From Synechococcus sp. PCC 7335 (GTDB taxonomy: Bacteria; Cyanobacteriota; Cyanobacteriia; Phormidesmidales; Phormidesmidaceae), in contig NZ_DS989904.1 in assembly GCF_000155595.1 (NCBI RefSeq), forward strand, positions 2,729,290 through 2,793,289: a DNA stretch of 64,000 bases. Direction: 5' to 3'. Both the position numbers and the translations under genes were made by a program. Below the pieces are notes generated by a model, which had not been told where the DNA came from, made no database searches, and saw only the letters and a list, made by a program, of their open reading frames with translations. Shown here one piece after another: positions 54,159-63,300 of this stretch (position 1 is the stretch's first letter; each line of letters opens with the position of its first letter).

Positions 54159-56198
54159 CTAGCCTGACGGAATCTCAGCACTTAGCTGGATTTCCAGCGT
54201 GAATTCAGAGGGCTCAGCCGCGGTTACATCAACGCTGTAGTTACCATCTTCAGGTAAGAATCCTTGCCATCTCTCTAAGTTAGAAGCATCCGGTAGAACA
54301 GTGCCATCTGGCATTAACAGCTCGAAAGACACGGGTCCGCTAGATGAAAGCGTATTGACCGTAAGAATTTGCCCCTGATTAGCACTGACGACATAACGTT
54401 TTAACTGATCAGCGCCTACGCTGTCTTCCAATTGCAGCCTTTGGGAGCCACTGGGAAAGGTTACTCTTTGCCTTTGAATATTAGGTTCTGTAGGTGGCGG
54501 TTCGGTGGGACGTTCGGTAGGTAATGGATCGGTGCCATCGGTAGGGGGGGCCGTGGGCTCTACTGGCGGATCTGTGGGTGGCTCAGTAGGCAGCTCTGTT
54601 TCAGGTATCTCTGTTTCGGGTGGGGATACTGGAAGGTCACTGAGTGTGGCACTTAGCTGGAAATCACTGTCAGGAACCCCTTGAACGGGGCTAATTTGAA
54701 TTTTGTATTCGCCAGATTCGCTAAGGGTGCCTTGCCACTGGGCGACTCGCCTAGCATCACGATCTACAGGCCGATTATCTGGTCCCAAAACGCTAAGTAA
54801 AACCCCTTCTGGCGCAACCGCGACAGTTAGCTGCTGTCCAGGTTCTGCAAACAGCAGATAGTTTAGCCTGTCTCCTCCTAGAAGATCGCCCTCGATGGTT
54901 TCGGTTACATCAGGCGTTAGGCTAAGTGGCTGATTGTACTCTGCTGGCTGAGGTTCTGCTGGCTGAGGTTCTGCCGTAGGTGTAGGGGGCACTTCACTTT
55001 CAAGCGGAATTGAGGGGATAGTGGGCTCGGGCGTAGTCGGTGAATTGAGATATCTAACTGTCGCCCAGCCCCCAAACCCAGCAGCTGTGACTAATCCTGC
55101 TGCGAGAGTGCCAACGGCAACGGGATTCTCAAAAAATGAGGGTGGCCGCTCTCGCTCAAAGGGCATTTGCAAGCGGTGATCAGATTGGTTAGTCAAGGGC
55201 CGCGGAGTAATTTGTCTGGGCTGGGACTGATTGGCGGTAGTGGTCTCGGTGTCGGTAGCGGGGAGGGGGCGACCAACGGCGACAGTTTTGATTTGAGAAA
55301 GCGGGGGTGGGCTAGGAGGATGGGGCGTTGGAGGCGAAGAGAGCGTGTCAATAGATTGAAGCGCTTGAGCCATCTGGCTGACAGACTGATAGCGATCGCT
55401 AGGTCGATACTGTAGTGCTTTGTTAAGAACCTCAGCGAAGCCAGGGGTGACAGTGACTAGAGATTGCCAGTTCCAGACAAGGTTGATATCGTCGAAGAGA
55501 GATTGAGGTTCTCTGCCAGTCAACAGCACAATGGCAGTGACAGCTAGGGCATAAAGATCGCTGCAGGGATAGGCTCTTCCCGTTTGGATTTGTTCGCTAG
55601 GTGCGTAGCCTGCTTTGCCGACGGTGGTTGCTTGACTCAGGTTGCCTGTAGCTTCACTAGGGCTCATCTGCAGGCGGGTGACGACCTCCTTGACCACACC
55701 AAAGTCGATCAGTACTGGGAGTCGATCGGATACGCGCTGAATGATGTTATCCGGGCTGATGTCACGATGAATGATGCCTTTATCATGAATGTGTGCTAGG
55801 ACCGGCAGCATCTGTTGAATGAACTGTTTGACTTCGGCTGCTGAAAAGGATTGATCCTGTAGTTTGCGCTGATTAAGGATCTCGTGATAGGTAAGACCCT
55901 CCACGTAGTCTTGCACCAGAAACAACCTTTCCTGTTCTTCAAAGGTGGCTCTAAACTGAGGGATTTGCGGATGAGTAATTTGATAAAGCACAGAGGCTTC
56001 TCTTTGAAAGAGCTGAGTAGCTTTATCGGAAAAGTGATCTTGTTCTTTGATAGGTACGAATTCTTTGATGACGCAGCGCTCGTTGAATCGCCCTTCGTCT
56101 TCGGCTAGGTAGGTACGGCCAAACCCGCCTTGACCAAGTAGCTTGACAACCTTGTAGTGCTTCTGAAGCAGTGTGCCAACAGCGATCGCAGTTTGCAT
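54159..56198 (-). CDS. Ser/Thr protein kinase with single membrane span and two C-terminal beta-domains
   Basis: 679 residues. The kinase domain is residues about 15-280: LLGQGGFGRTYLAED (Gly loop), CVIKEFVP (Lys), GIIHRDISPDNII (catalytic loop) and VLIDFGVVKEV (DFG). The catalytic loop has Ser where most bacterial kinases have Lys, a variant I recall from cyanobacterial kinases. A Pro-rich linker, a membrane span near residues 362-380 (GTLAAGLVTAAGFGGWATV) and a PTPTAEPQPAEPQ stretch lead to two similar 85-residue modules. These contain QQLTVAVAPEGVLLSVLGPD and GQILTVNTLSSSGPVSFELL, and resemble PPC-type extracytoplasmic domains. It may sense an envelope signal. Confidence 0.85.
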   Translation of the reverse strand: MQTAIAVGTLLQKHYKVVKLLGQGGFGRTYLAEDEGRFNERCVIKEFVPIKEQDHFSDKATQLFQREASVLYQITHPQIPQFRATFEEQERLFLVQDYVEGLTYHEILNQRKLQDQSFSAAEVKQFIQQMLPVLAHIHDKGIIHRDISPDNIIQRVSDRLPVLIDFGVVKEVVTRLQMSPSEATGNLSQATTVGKAGYAPSEQIQTGRAYPCSDLYALAVTAIVLLTGREPQSLFDDINLVWNWQSLVTVTPGFAEVLNKALQYRPSDRYQSVSQMAQALQSIDTLSSPPTPHPPSPPPLSQIKTVAVGRPLPATDTETTTANQSQPRQITPRPLTNQSDHRLQMPFERERPPSFFENPVAVGTLAAGLVTAAGFGGWATVRYLNSPTTPEPTIPSIPLESEVPPTPTAEPQPAEPQPAEYNQPLSLTPDVTETIEGDLLGGDRLNYLLFAEPGQQLTVAVAPEGVLLSVLGPDNRPVDRDARRVAQWQGTLSESGEYKIQISPVQGVPDSDFQLSATLSDLPVSPPETEIPETELPTEPPTDPPVEPTAPPTDGTDPLPTERPTEPPPTEPNIQRQRVTFPSGSQRLQLEDSVGADQLKRYVVSANQGQILTVNTLSSSGPVSFELLMPDGTVLPDASNLERWQGFLPEDGNYSVDVTAAEPSEFTLEIQLSAEIPSG

Positions 56199-56459
56199 GA
56201 GTAAGCGCGGATAAGGGCGAGAAACGGATGTGATACCAGGTAGCGCTACCTATGAAGCAGAGCCACACATCAGTTTACTTTACTGTATGTTTCAAGCCGG
56301 TATGTTTCTCTGATGAGACTAATACAAGTGGCTACTAAAGAGCGATCGCAGTAACTCAGTGCGCATCTCAACTCAGTGCGCATCTACAAATCATGGCTAA
56401 ACCCATACAGGCCAAAGCCTCTGTAAAGTTACGGGTAGAATCGTACTACTACTTAGGGA

Positions 56460-58097
56460 ATGATGAGCTCAACCTATTCTTTTAGTGCGCAGCGCATGAC
56501 TTACGGTACTCCTGACAATAGAAAGACTTCTAATCAAAGCGATGACTGGAGAGGGGGAGTAGAGGAGCGCATTCTAGAAGGTCATCGCTTCAATGAAAGT
56601 CTCCTAGGAGTAGAAGATACGCTTCAGTCACGGCTTTCTTGTCGACTTGAAGGAATGTCGCCCCAACAGCGCGATCATCATCGAACAAATACGCTTTCTC
56701 GATTAAATCTATTAAGCAATAGTAACGTTCCGATTTTTGACGAAGCCACACAGAATATCTCTCGGCTACTAGCGATGCCAATATGCATTCTTAGCACCAT
56801 GGAGACAGACAGACAGTGCTTCAAATCGGTTGTAGGGCTCTCTAGTTTAGGTCTGATGAATCAGCTTGCCTCAGCCCGTAGTTTGCCTAGACAAGAGTCC
56901 TTTTGTACCCATGTCATTGATAGTGGCAAAACCTTTGCGCTTGCGGATACCACTACTCACCCCGCGTTCTCTCGTAGTTTGCTCGTACAGCACTATGGCA
57001 TTCAGTCTTACCTAGGCGTACCATTATTTACAACAGAAGGTTGCTGTATTGGCACGATAGCTGTGATGGATCTCTTACCTCATCAGTTTACTCAGCAAGA
57101 GATCGCCTTGCTAGAACTTAGCGCTCGTTGGAGCATGAGTGAGTTCGAAAAGCAACGGCTGCTAAAGAGTCGTTCTCAAGGCTTACCCACTACCTTCCAG
57201 ACTAATCTACAGTCGGACTCGACTAGCACAGTGTCTAAGGGAGCCTTACTCGAGCGGATCAATAAAGTCCGCCTTGATCTAATTGTTCAACTCACTCAAG
57301 ACTTACGCAATCCGCTGACCTCTGTGACCGGAATGGCTAGCATGCTCAGTCGAGAGATCTATGGTCCGCTAAGTGAGAAGCAACAGGAATACACCAAGAT
57401 TGTACTCAGTAGTTCTCAACAGCTGCTATCGATGGTGAATGAGATTGTTATGATTGGTCAGTTGCAAGAAGACTATCAGCTTTCTACAATGGCAGCTGAT
57501 ATTGAGATGATTGGACATCAGGCGATCGCATCTCTAGAAGAGATTGCCAGACAACAGGATCTAAAGGTCAAACTAACGATAGAACCTGGCTCTCGGATTT
57601 GGAACCTGGATAAGCTAGTGGTTAAGCAGCTGATTTATCATCTGGTCTTTAGCGTGATTAAGCTGTCTACAGCAGGTAGTACAATTCGATTGCATATTTC
57701 TCGCCGAGATAGTGGCATCAGCATTGCTTTATGGGTTTCCAATCCATGGCTAGGGGAAGATTTGCCTCAAGCGGTAATCGCTTGGAACCATAGGCAAAGA
57801 GCATCTAAAAATATCGTGGAGGGTGCAGAATCTTCTAGTACAGAACCTTCTAGCCTAGGAACTCCTAATACAGATATTACCTTAGATCCGTTTGTACAGA
57901 CGAACTCAAATATCCATGGCGGGGAGGCCTTGGAAGCGCTAAGTGCTGCGAAGAAGATAGATACCTTCCGGCAAGAGTTAGGCTTATTGATGAGTCGGCA
58001 TCTGGCTGAAATGCACGGTGGCCAGGTGGCTGTTAAAGGATCAGAGACCTCCGGCTATCGCTATGTAATCATGCTACCGTCTTTACCCTTGAGGTAG
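56460..58097 (+). CDS. GAF-domain histidine-kinase-like protein lacking the phospho-acceptor His
   Basis: 545 residues. The GAF domain is about residues 80-230 (ILSTMETDRQCFKSVVGLSS, QSYLGVPLFTTEGCCIGTIA, ending in LLELSARWSMSEFEKQRL). It has no bilin Cys. The DHp-like helix reads VQLTQ280DLRNPLTSVTGMA, with Gln in place of the His of the usual HELRTPL box. The following ATPase region lacks a clear N-box Asn and G1 box, though the end GLLMSRHLAEMHGG is kinase-like. Similar His-less forms occur in cyanobacteria in my recollection. It is therefore probably a regulatory pseudokinase. Flanked by Ser/Thr kinase, divergently transcribed. Confidence 0.75.
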   Translation: MMSSTYSFSAQRMTYGTPDNRKTSNQSDDWRGGVEERILEGHRFNESLLGVEDTLQSRLSCRLEGMSPQQRDHHRTNTLSRLNLLSNSNVPIFDEATQNISRLLAMPICILSTMETDRQCFKSVVGLSSLGLMNQLASARSLPRQESFCTHVIDSGKTFALADTTTHPAFSRSLLVQHYGIQSYLGVPLFTTEGCCIGTIAVMDLLPHQFTQQEIALLELSARWSMSEFEKQRLLKSRSQGLPTTFQTNLQSDSTSTVSKGALLERINKVRLDLIVQLTQDLRNPLTSVTGMASMLSREIYGPLSEKQQEYTKIVLSSSQQLLSMVNEIVMIGQLQEDYQLSTMAADIEMIGHQAIASLEEIARQQDLKVKLTIEPGSRIWNLDKLVVKQLIYHLVFSVIKLSTAGSTIRLHISRRDSGISIALWVSNPWLGEDLPQAVIAWNHRQRASKNIVEGAESSSTEPSSLGTPNTDITLDPFVQTNSNIHGGEALEALSAAKKIDTFRQELGLLMSRHLAEMHGGQVAVKGSETSGYRYVIMLPSLPLR

Positions 58098-58408
58098 CTG
58101 TATGAATACTCATAAAAAGTACAACAGTTTACGTTTGAGTAACCGCTTGATCGTTAATTAGATACGGAGCACCATAACCTGCTCAGATACTTGTCAGAAC
58201 AGTCTGTTCTAAGCCGATGTTTACCAGTAGTCTTTTCAATCAATATGGCAGATGTCCTAATAGCAAATGGCCTAATGACTATGGTTCTCAAACCCTTAGT
58301 TCCCTAGTCAGTTCCCTAATCTGATTTTAGATATGGAGCTGTACGGGGTGTCCACAGCAAGTTATTAGCGCACTCTTCTTATTAGCACACTCCTCACACA
58401 GCCAAGTT
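58098..58408. other. Intergenic with a Yfr1-like 11-mer, no gene seen
   Basis: 310 bp between convergent genes. ACTCCTCACAC at 58389-58399 equals the conserved single-stranded core of the cyanobacterial small RNA Yfr1. However, no T-rich terminator follows, and the next bases enter the phosphatase gene. No other feature was found. Confidence 0.4.
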
Positions 58409-59159
58409 CTAAAGCTGTGTCCACTCTTCAGGGAGCATATTCGCCTGAAGCAAGAACTCGCCGTTACCGTCAGGTGTCAGCACATAGGCGATTCCTTGCG
58501 GTGCAGGATAGATGCCCGTGGCGGCTTCGAAGATGTCGTCGTGACCAACAATCACCGTGTTCTGACCCTCTGCCGGAACTGCCGTTAGCAAAGGCATGAC
58601 GTTAGCCCTCATTTCTTCTACCTGCTCATCCGTATAGTCCTCAAAAGGTAAGAAGTTCAGCTGTGGATCTTTGGTGTACCTGCCAAAGGCAATGTCTGCA
58701 GTTTTCCATGCTCGACAATATTCACTAGTAATGACTTCACCTACGGGAATTTCTTTTTCTGTAAAGGCAGTACCGATCACTTCAGCTTGCTGCTCGCCTA
58801 TATCATTGAGCTTACGCTGAGTTTCGCAGTCATCCAAGCTCATATTGGGATCAGCTTGGTCAGCATAGTCTTTTTCGGTTTGAGCATGACGGAAGTAGAT
58901 AACGTGTCCACCCTCTTGAAGAGCGCTTAGCAGTTCAGCACTACTGAGCTGATCCTCAAAATCAGCATTGGCCTGTTCTCCAGCAGTATAATCGGCCGCC
59001 TTCTCCGCCTTCGCCACCCTCACCACCTTCAACCTCAGCAGTGCTATCTGGAACTTCGCTAATCTCGGCATCAGATGTAGAGGCATTGCCACAGGCAGTC
59101 ATACTAGCTGCCAATCCAACTGCCATAAATAGCTCTACTGCCTTTAATCGTTTACTCAT
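58409..59159 (-). pseudogene. Histidine-phosphatase-family lipoprotein, frameshifted at a Gly-Glu repeat
   Basis: ATG 59159 begins MSKRLKAVELFMAVGLAA with lipobox MTACGN, then a linker ending in GGEGGEGGEGG. In this frame the gene soon stops. The adjacent frame carries the rest: ADFEDQLSSAELLSALQEGG, the phosphatase RHG-like motif VIYFRHAQTEK, VITSEYCRAWKTAD, VIVGHDDIFEAATG (second catalytic His) and the stop at 58409. One base added or lost around 58985-59020 would fuse them into one secreted phosphatase of about 250 residues. The GGNGGNGGN-type DNA repeat at the joint is prone to slippage, so this may be a phase-variable gene, a recent pseudogene or a sequencing error. The apparent start of the downstream frame (MAMPLHLMPRL) is not the true N-terminus. 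Confidence 0.72.
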
Positions 59160-59222
59160 TTCAAATTCTGCTCGGATGTTAGGTCTAATACATAGGTACA
59201 GCTTATTAAGACTAATTGTCAA

Positions 59223-60559
59223 TAGATTGTGTATTCGATCATCCTAATTAAGACTTAAGCTACGCGGAAATGGAAAAGGTTGTAGTATCTGCGACCTTGA
59301 TAAATGTCTATACTGCTGTCGACTAGCTGTATTTATCGCTAATTTTAAACACGGCAATGAAGGCGTATTTCGAAGGATAGCTATGAAGTTCGAGGCTGTA
59401 GGCTAATTAGGTTAACGACTATTGTACGAAAGAAGCAGTCGAGGCCAACGAATTCGCCTACAAGTTTAACTATAGGGAACTATTTTTAATAGTACGAGAC
59501 AGAAAAGCGCTAAACTAGTTCTGTTTCTGTAGATATTCAGCTAGATATCTATTCAGATATTTAGAAAAGATGTGGGGGATGTGGGCTGATCGCTAGCATG
59601 CCATTTCGTGCTGCTTTTTAACGTAGTTCAACATTCTGTTCTGTAGCTGTCCGATTGCGGTGGCGTAGCTAGTGCGACGTTGAAACCACGACCTCCTAGA
59701 GTTTGTTGTGGTTGTGTCGATTTGGATAAATTTTTCCTGAGCCAAAGCAGGAAGCGGCAGTAAAAGGCCTAAATAAAACGGTAGCTAAGCAACGAAATGG
59801 GTAATGAAACGAAAGGAAGCCCAATCTTTGGAGTAACTGCTCTCTGGTCAAAAAATGCGCTTATCTAGTCTCTCCTGAGCTATTAGCTCAGAATCAAAAA
59901 TATCTTTGTTTCATGATCTTGTTCTATGCGCAGCCCCGTTTTTCTCCTTGAGAACAAAACAATTTAAAGCTTTACTTAAGCTTTATTCGAGAGAGGATCT
60001 GCAGCAACATGTACTTCTGTCATATCTATGCATAGAATTGAATCTTTCAAAATTTTTCAATGGAAGATAAACAACTTTAAACTTATGTATCCGGTCTTTT
60101 AATAGATTGGCCGCATAAGTTCGAGCTACTTTATCCTGAAGGTCAGGGAAGCAAGTAGAAATGCCTAACAACTCTTTGGGTTGAGGGTATGAGAAGACAG
60201 TTCGTTCCTGCGCGATAGATATGTCTCAAATTGAAAGATTATAAGTTCATGATTCGCTGAGAATCTTGGGCTCTTGAACAATTCAAGATTTCCTCGAACT
60301 GTTGAAAGCTTTTGAAACAGATGACCTTTAAACGCCTTGGAAGGATGGCTAAAGCTAGTGCTCGAAGTCGTTTTAATAGATAGGAAATGCAGATAGCTGT
60401 AGCTTTGCAAGACTTCAGTTATCGCTATCTAGGTGTTCTAGCTAGAGTGCCTTTAGTCTTATTGAGATTCATCTGGTTTCGGAGCTTATCTTGTTGTAGT
60501 TAGGACGAGCTTGAGCTTTCTCTGAAAGAAAAAAACAAATTTATAGAGAGGTTTAGTCA
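59223..60559. other. Long gene-poor region upstream of apcD4
   Basis: 1.34 kb without a credible gene. Minus-strand frames at 59983-60171 and 60165-60410 show no domain or codon pattern. It must contain the promoter and leader of the apcD4 operon: GAGAGG just before ATG 60560 is the ribosome-binding site. AT-rich with scattered inverted sequences, no tRNA recognised. It is the longest non-coding stretch in the window. Confidence 0.5.
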
Positions 60560-61033
60560 ATGAGTATAGTCGCTAAAGCGATCGCCCAATCGGATCGTTC
60601 TGATCGTTTTTTGGGTAGTACTGAGCTGACTCAGCTCCAAGACTTTTTTAATAACAGCAGTGCGCGAATCAGCGCGGCACAAAAGCTGGCCGCGAACCAA
60701 CAGAAGATTGTCGATGAAGGCAGCAAACAGTTCTGGAACCAGTGCCCGAATACCCCTAGTAATAGCGGTGACAAGCAGAAAACGGCTCTGTGTCAGCGAG
60801 ATCAAGGATGGTATATCCGGCTGGTGAGCTACTGTATTCTGGCGGGCAACTCTAAGCCTTTAGAAGATATTGGTTTGGATGGAATGCGCGATATGTATGT
60901 TTCTCTAAATGTCCCTTTGACCAACCTAAAAACAGCAATGCGTTGCATAAAGCAGTCTGCTATGGGCGTCTTGAGTTCTGAAGAAGCGTCGCTGGCTGGC
61001 CCCTACTTCGATCAGCTAATCCGCGCATTCTAG
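60560..61033 (+). CDS. apcD4: Allophycocyanin alpha-type subunit, LoLiP ApcD4-like
   Basis: 157 residues, start preceded by GAGAGG at 8 nt. The phycobiliprotein globin fold keeps the bilin Cys in TALCQRDQGWYIRLVSYC and the TPSNSGDKQK loop shared with far-red ApcD proteins in this window. It is followed by apcB and an isiA-like gene. The gene set apcD4-apcB3-isiX has been described as the low-light photoacclimation (LoLiP) cluster in Synechococcus strains from hot springs, where these subunits form helical nanotubes absorbing near 710 nm. Naming rests on this gene order plus sequence resemblance. Confidence 0.85.
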   Translation: MSIVAKAIAQSDRSDRFLGSTELTQLQDFFNNSSARISAAQKLAANQQKIVDEGSKQFWNQCPNTPSNSGDKQKTALCQRDQGWYIRLVSYCILAGNSKPLEDIGLDGMRDMYVSLNVPLTNLKTAMRCIKQSAMGVLSSEEASLAGPYFDQLIRAF

Positions 61034-61155
61034 ACCCGCTAGCTTCAACTTCAGCCTTTTGCTAGCTGCAGGCTATGACTCCAAGTCAGCACTAAGCACA
61101 GCTCTTTTGAGCTAAAGCTCACTTTAATAAAGACACAAAAAACCTAGAAACAATT

Positions 61156-61641
61156 ATGCAAGACACGATTACATCCCTGATTAACCCTGCCGACGAAAAA
61201 GGTCAGTATCTAGAAGGCGGTGACCTCGATAGCCTCAAACAATATCTTCAAAGTGGTGCTACACGTGTGAAAGCGGCAGGTCAGATAGGAGATAGCGCAG
61301 CTAGTATCATTAGTAAGACTGTAGAGAGGAGTCTGCTGTACGGAGATATCACTCTTCCTGGTGGCAACATGTATCCCACTCGGCGGTATGCTGCCTGCCT
61401 ACAAGATCTGACTTATTTCTTACGCTATGCCACGTATGCAATGCTAGCCGACGATGCTTCTATTATTGATGAGCGAATTCTCAACGGGCTCAAGGATACT
61501 TATTCGTCGCTAGGTGTTCCTGTAGAGCCTACCATTCAAGCGATAGAAGCGATGAAAGACGTTGTTTCTGAACGAGTAGGGACCGAAGCTGGGCAAGAGG
61601 TGGGGAAATACCTCGACCACATCATTGCTGGTTTGAGATAG
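61156..61641 (+). CDS. apcB3: Allophycocyanin beta subunit, LoLiP ApcB3-like
   Basis: 161 residues, starting [20 protein letters not shown]. The bilin Cys is in [20 protein letters not shown], preceded by GGNMYPT. It differs clearly from the ApcB2 at 37050-37535 ([13 protein letters not shown] here versus AMLAGDAS there, and [15 protein letters not shown]). It would be the partner of ApcD4 from the gene 122 bp upstream. Role: forms the red-shifted allophycocyanin dimers of low-light-grown cells. Confidence 0.87.
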   Translation: MQDTITSLINPADEKGQYLEGGDLDSLKQYLQSGATRVKAAGQIGDSAASIISKTVERSLLYGDITLPGGNMYPTRRYAACLQDLTYFLRYATYAMLADDASIIDERILNGLKDTYSSLGVPVEPTIQAIEAMKDVVSERVGTEAGQEVGKYLDHIIAGLR

Positions 61642-61773
61642 ACGATCTGTTTGATCTGTTCTGTTTGGGCTAATCTCGTTGATCTGATTTTCTTCGAGCG
61701 CTCTTCTAATCTGTGGGTCTATCCGTAGGGGTAGACCCCTGTTGAACATCTCTATTGCGGTTAACCTATTGCC

Positions 61774-63228
61774 ATGTATGCTTCTAATGAAACCCAGGAA
61801 CGATATCCCTGGTGGGCTGGGAACGCTCGATTTATCGATCTATCTAACACGTTTATTGTTGCCCACACGGCTCAGGCTGCGCTGATCATGCTGTGGGCTG
61901 GAGCCTTTACCCTGTTTGAGCTGGCTGTTTATTCTCCAGCCGCACCGCTCTATACCCAGGGGCTAATCTTGCTGCCACATCTGGCAACCGAGGGCTGGGG
62001 CCTAGGTGCAGGTGGAGAGATTGTTAATACTGGTGTTTGGTCTTCGATTGGTGCTATTCACATTGTGGCTGCTATCGTGTTAGCAGGAGGCGCTTATTTT
62101 CACTATACTCAGCTACCTGCTAGCTTGGCGATCGCACCTAAAAATGCCGCGAAATTTCACTTTGAGTGGCAAGACGCCAGCAAGTTAGGCTTTATCTTGG
62201 GCCATCACCTGATCTTCCTAGGACTAGGTGCTTTATTGCTTGTTGTCAAAGCGCAGTATTTCGGCGGGCTTTACGACGCCTACTCAGATTCGGTGCGAGT
62301 AGTCACCAATCCAACGCTTGATCCGGCTACTATTTGGGACTATAGAACACATCTGTTCGATGTTAGATCGTTAGAGGATTTAGTGGGTGGACATATCTAT
62401 GTCAGCATTCTGTTGATTGCAGGTGGCGCTTGGCATATTTTGGTTCCTCCCTTTGGGTGGGTTAAGCGCTTCTTCTTCTTTTCAGGAGACGGTATCCTAT
62501 CCTATTCGCTATTTGGGATTGCGATCGCGGGCTTTGCCGCCTCATATTACTGTGGCTTTGATTCCTTGTCCTATCCAGAGAAATTTTACGGGCCGACTTT
62601 AGAACTGCACTCGTCTCTGTTACCACGTTACGTTGGGGCTCAGCCTACGCTGAGCGATGGGTATACTTCTCGCGTGTGGCTAGCAAATGCTCATTTTTAT
62701 CTGGCCTTTTTCTTCTTACAAGGTGGCTTGTGGCACTTTCAACGGGCAGTAGGCTTTGACATCAGTAGCTTGCTGAACAATTGGCAACAGAATCGGGTTA
62801 CAGCGAATGAGAATCCTGTCCTCGCTTATCAATCTCCCACTCTGGTGCAGCCTCAATCTGCTTCAGGTTTGGGCTACGGTATGCCAGATCTTGCTAAGCT
62901 CATACCTGCTTTTGGCGTGTCGCAGCCTAGCGAGGACGCTTTTTACCAGCCCGTTCGAGGAAGCTCTCGACCTGATCTGACAACTATCAATGGTCTCGAA
63001 AAGACGCTATATCAAACGACCTACCAGCCCCAGAAAGATACGTTCTATCAATCTTCTAAGCAAGATAAATCTGAGGGTGACATGTTGTTTGGATATCGTA
63101 AGAACAACCTAGAGCGTTCGTATGGAAAACCTAGAGAGTTAGTGGCAAAGCCACAGGCCTACACACAACCGATTGAAACTACATTCTACGAACCAAAGTC
63201 ACAGCGACAGACTGTGGGTCAAACGTAG
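61774..63228 (+). CDS. isiX: IsiA/CP43-like chlorophyll-binding protein with long repeat tail (IsiX-like)
   Basis: 484 residues. Residues 1-340 are the CP43-like antenna core with six membrane spans: RYPWWAGNARFIDLSNTFIV, AHTAQAALIMLWAGAFTLFE, LGHHLIFLGLGALLLVVKAQ, GGHIYVSILLIAGGAWHILV and the closing ANAHFYLAFFFLQGGLWHFQ. The large lumenal loop of true CP43 is missing, as in IsiA/Pcb proteins, so it should bind chlorophyll only as antenna. Residues about 341-484 are an extra soluble tail rich in Gln, Ser, Thr and Tyr with FYQP (390), LYQT and TYQP (412-419), FYQS (424) and FYEP (471). It is the third gene of the apcD4-apcB3 operon. Tail function is unknown. A bidirectional terminator follows the stop. 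Confidence 0.85.
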   Translation: MYASNETQERYPWWAGNARFIDLSNTFIVAHTAQAALIMLWAGAFTLFELAVYSPAAPLYTQGLILLPHLATEGWGLGAGGEIVNTGVWSSIGAIHIVAAIVLAGGAYFHYTQLPASLAIAPKNAAKFHFEWQDASKLGFILGHHLIFLGLGALLLVVKAQYFGGLYDAYSDSVRVVTNPTLDPATIWDYRTHLFDVRSLEDLVGGHIYVSILLIAGGAWHILVPPFGWVKRFFFFSGDGILSYSLFGIAIAGFAASYYCGFDSLSYPEKFYGPTLELHSSLLPRYVGAQPTLSDGYTSRVWLANAHFYLAFFFLQGGLWHFQRAVGFDISSLLNNWQQNRVTANENPVLAYQSPTLVQPQSASGLGYGMPDLAKLIPAFGVSQPSEDAFYQPVRGSSRPDLTTINGLEKTLYQTTYQPQKDTFYQSSKQDKSEGDMLFGYRKNNLERSYGKPRELVAKPQAYTQPIETTFYEPKSQRQTVGQT

Positions 63229-63265
63229 CTATCTAGCGTACACAAAGTTGTCTGTGTGAGCTGCT

Positions 63266-63300
63266 AATCCCCCCCGCCTGTAGGTTGAGGGGGGTTATTT
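63266..63300. terminator. Bidirectional intrinsic terminator between isiX and the GntR gene
   Basis: A run of seven C (63269-63275) pairs with six G (63289-63294), with flanking A/T pairs and a short loop. The sequence after the stem is TTATTTG on the plus strand and ATTAGC on the minus strand. It serves the isiX operon and possibly the convergent regulator, whose stop codon lies inside the 3' arm edge. Confidence 0.7.

Noticed and set aside
59983-60410. Two overlapping small minus-strand frames in the gene-poor region
   Set aside because: No recognisable motif, unusual Cys- or Ser-rich composition, no ribosome-binding site noted.
61774-63228. True psbC or iron-stress isiA
   Set aside because: It lacks the large lumenal loop with the Mn-ligating Glu of CP43, and it is joined to allophycocyanin genes rather than isiB, with a long extra tail.
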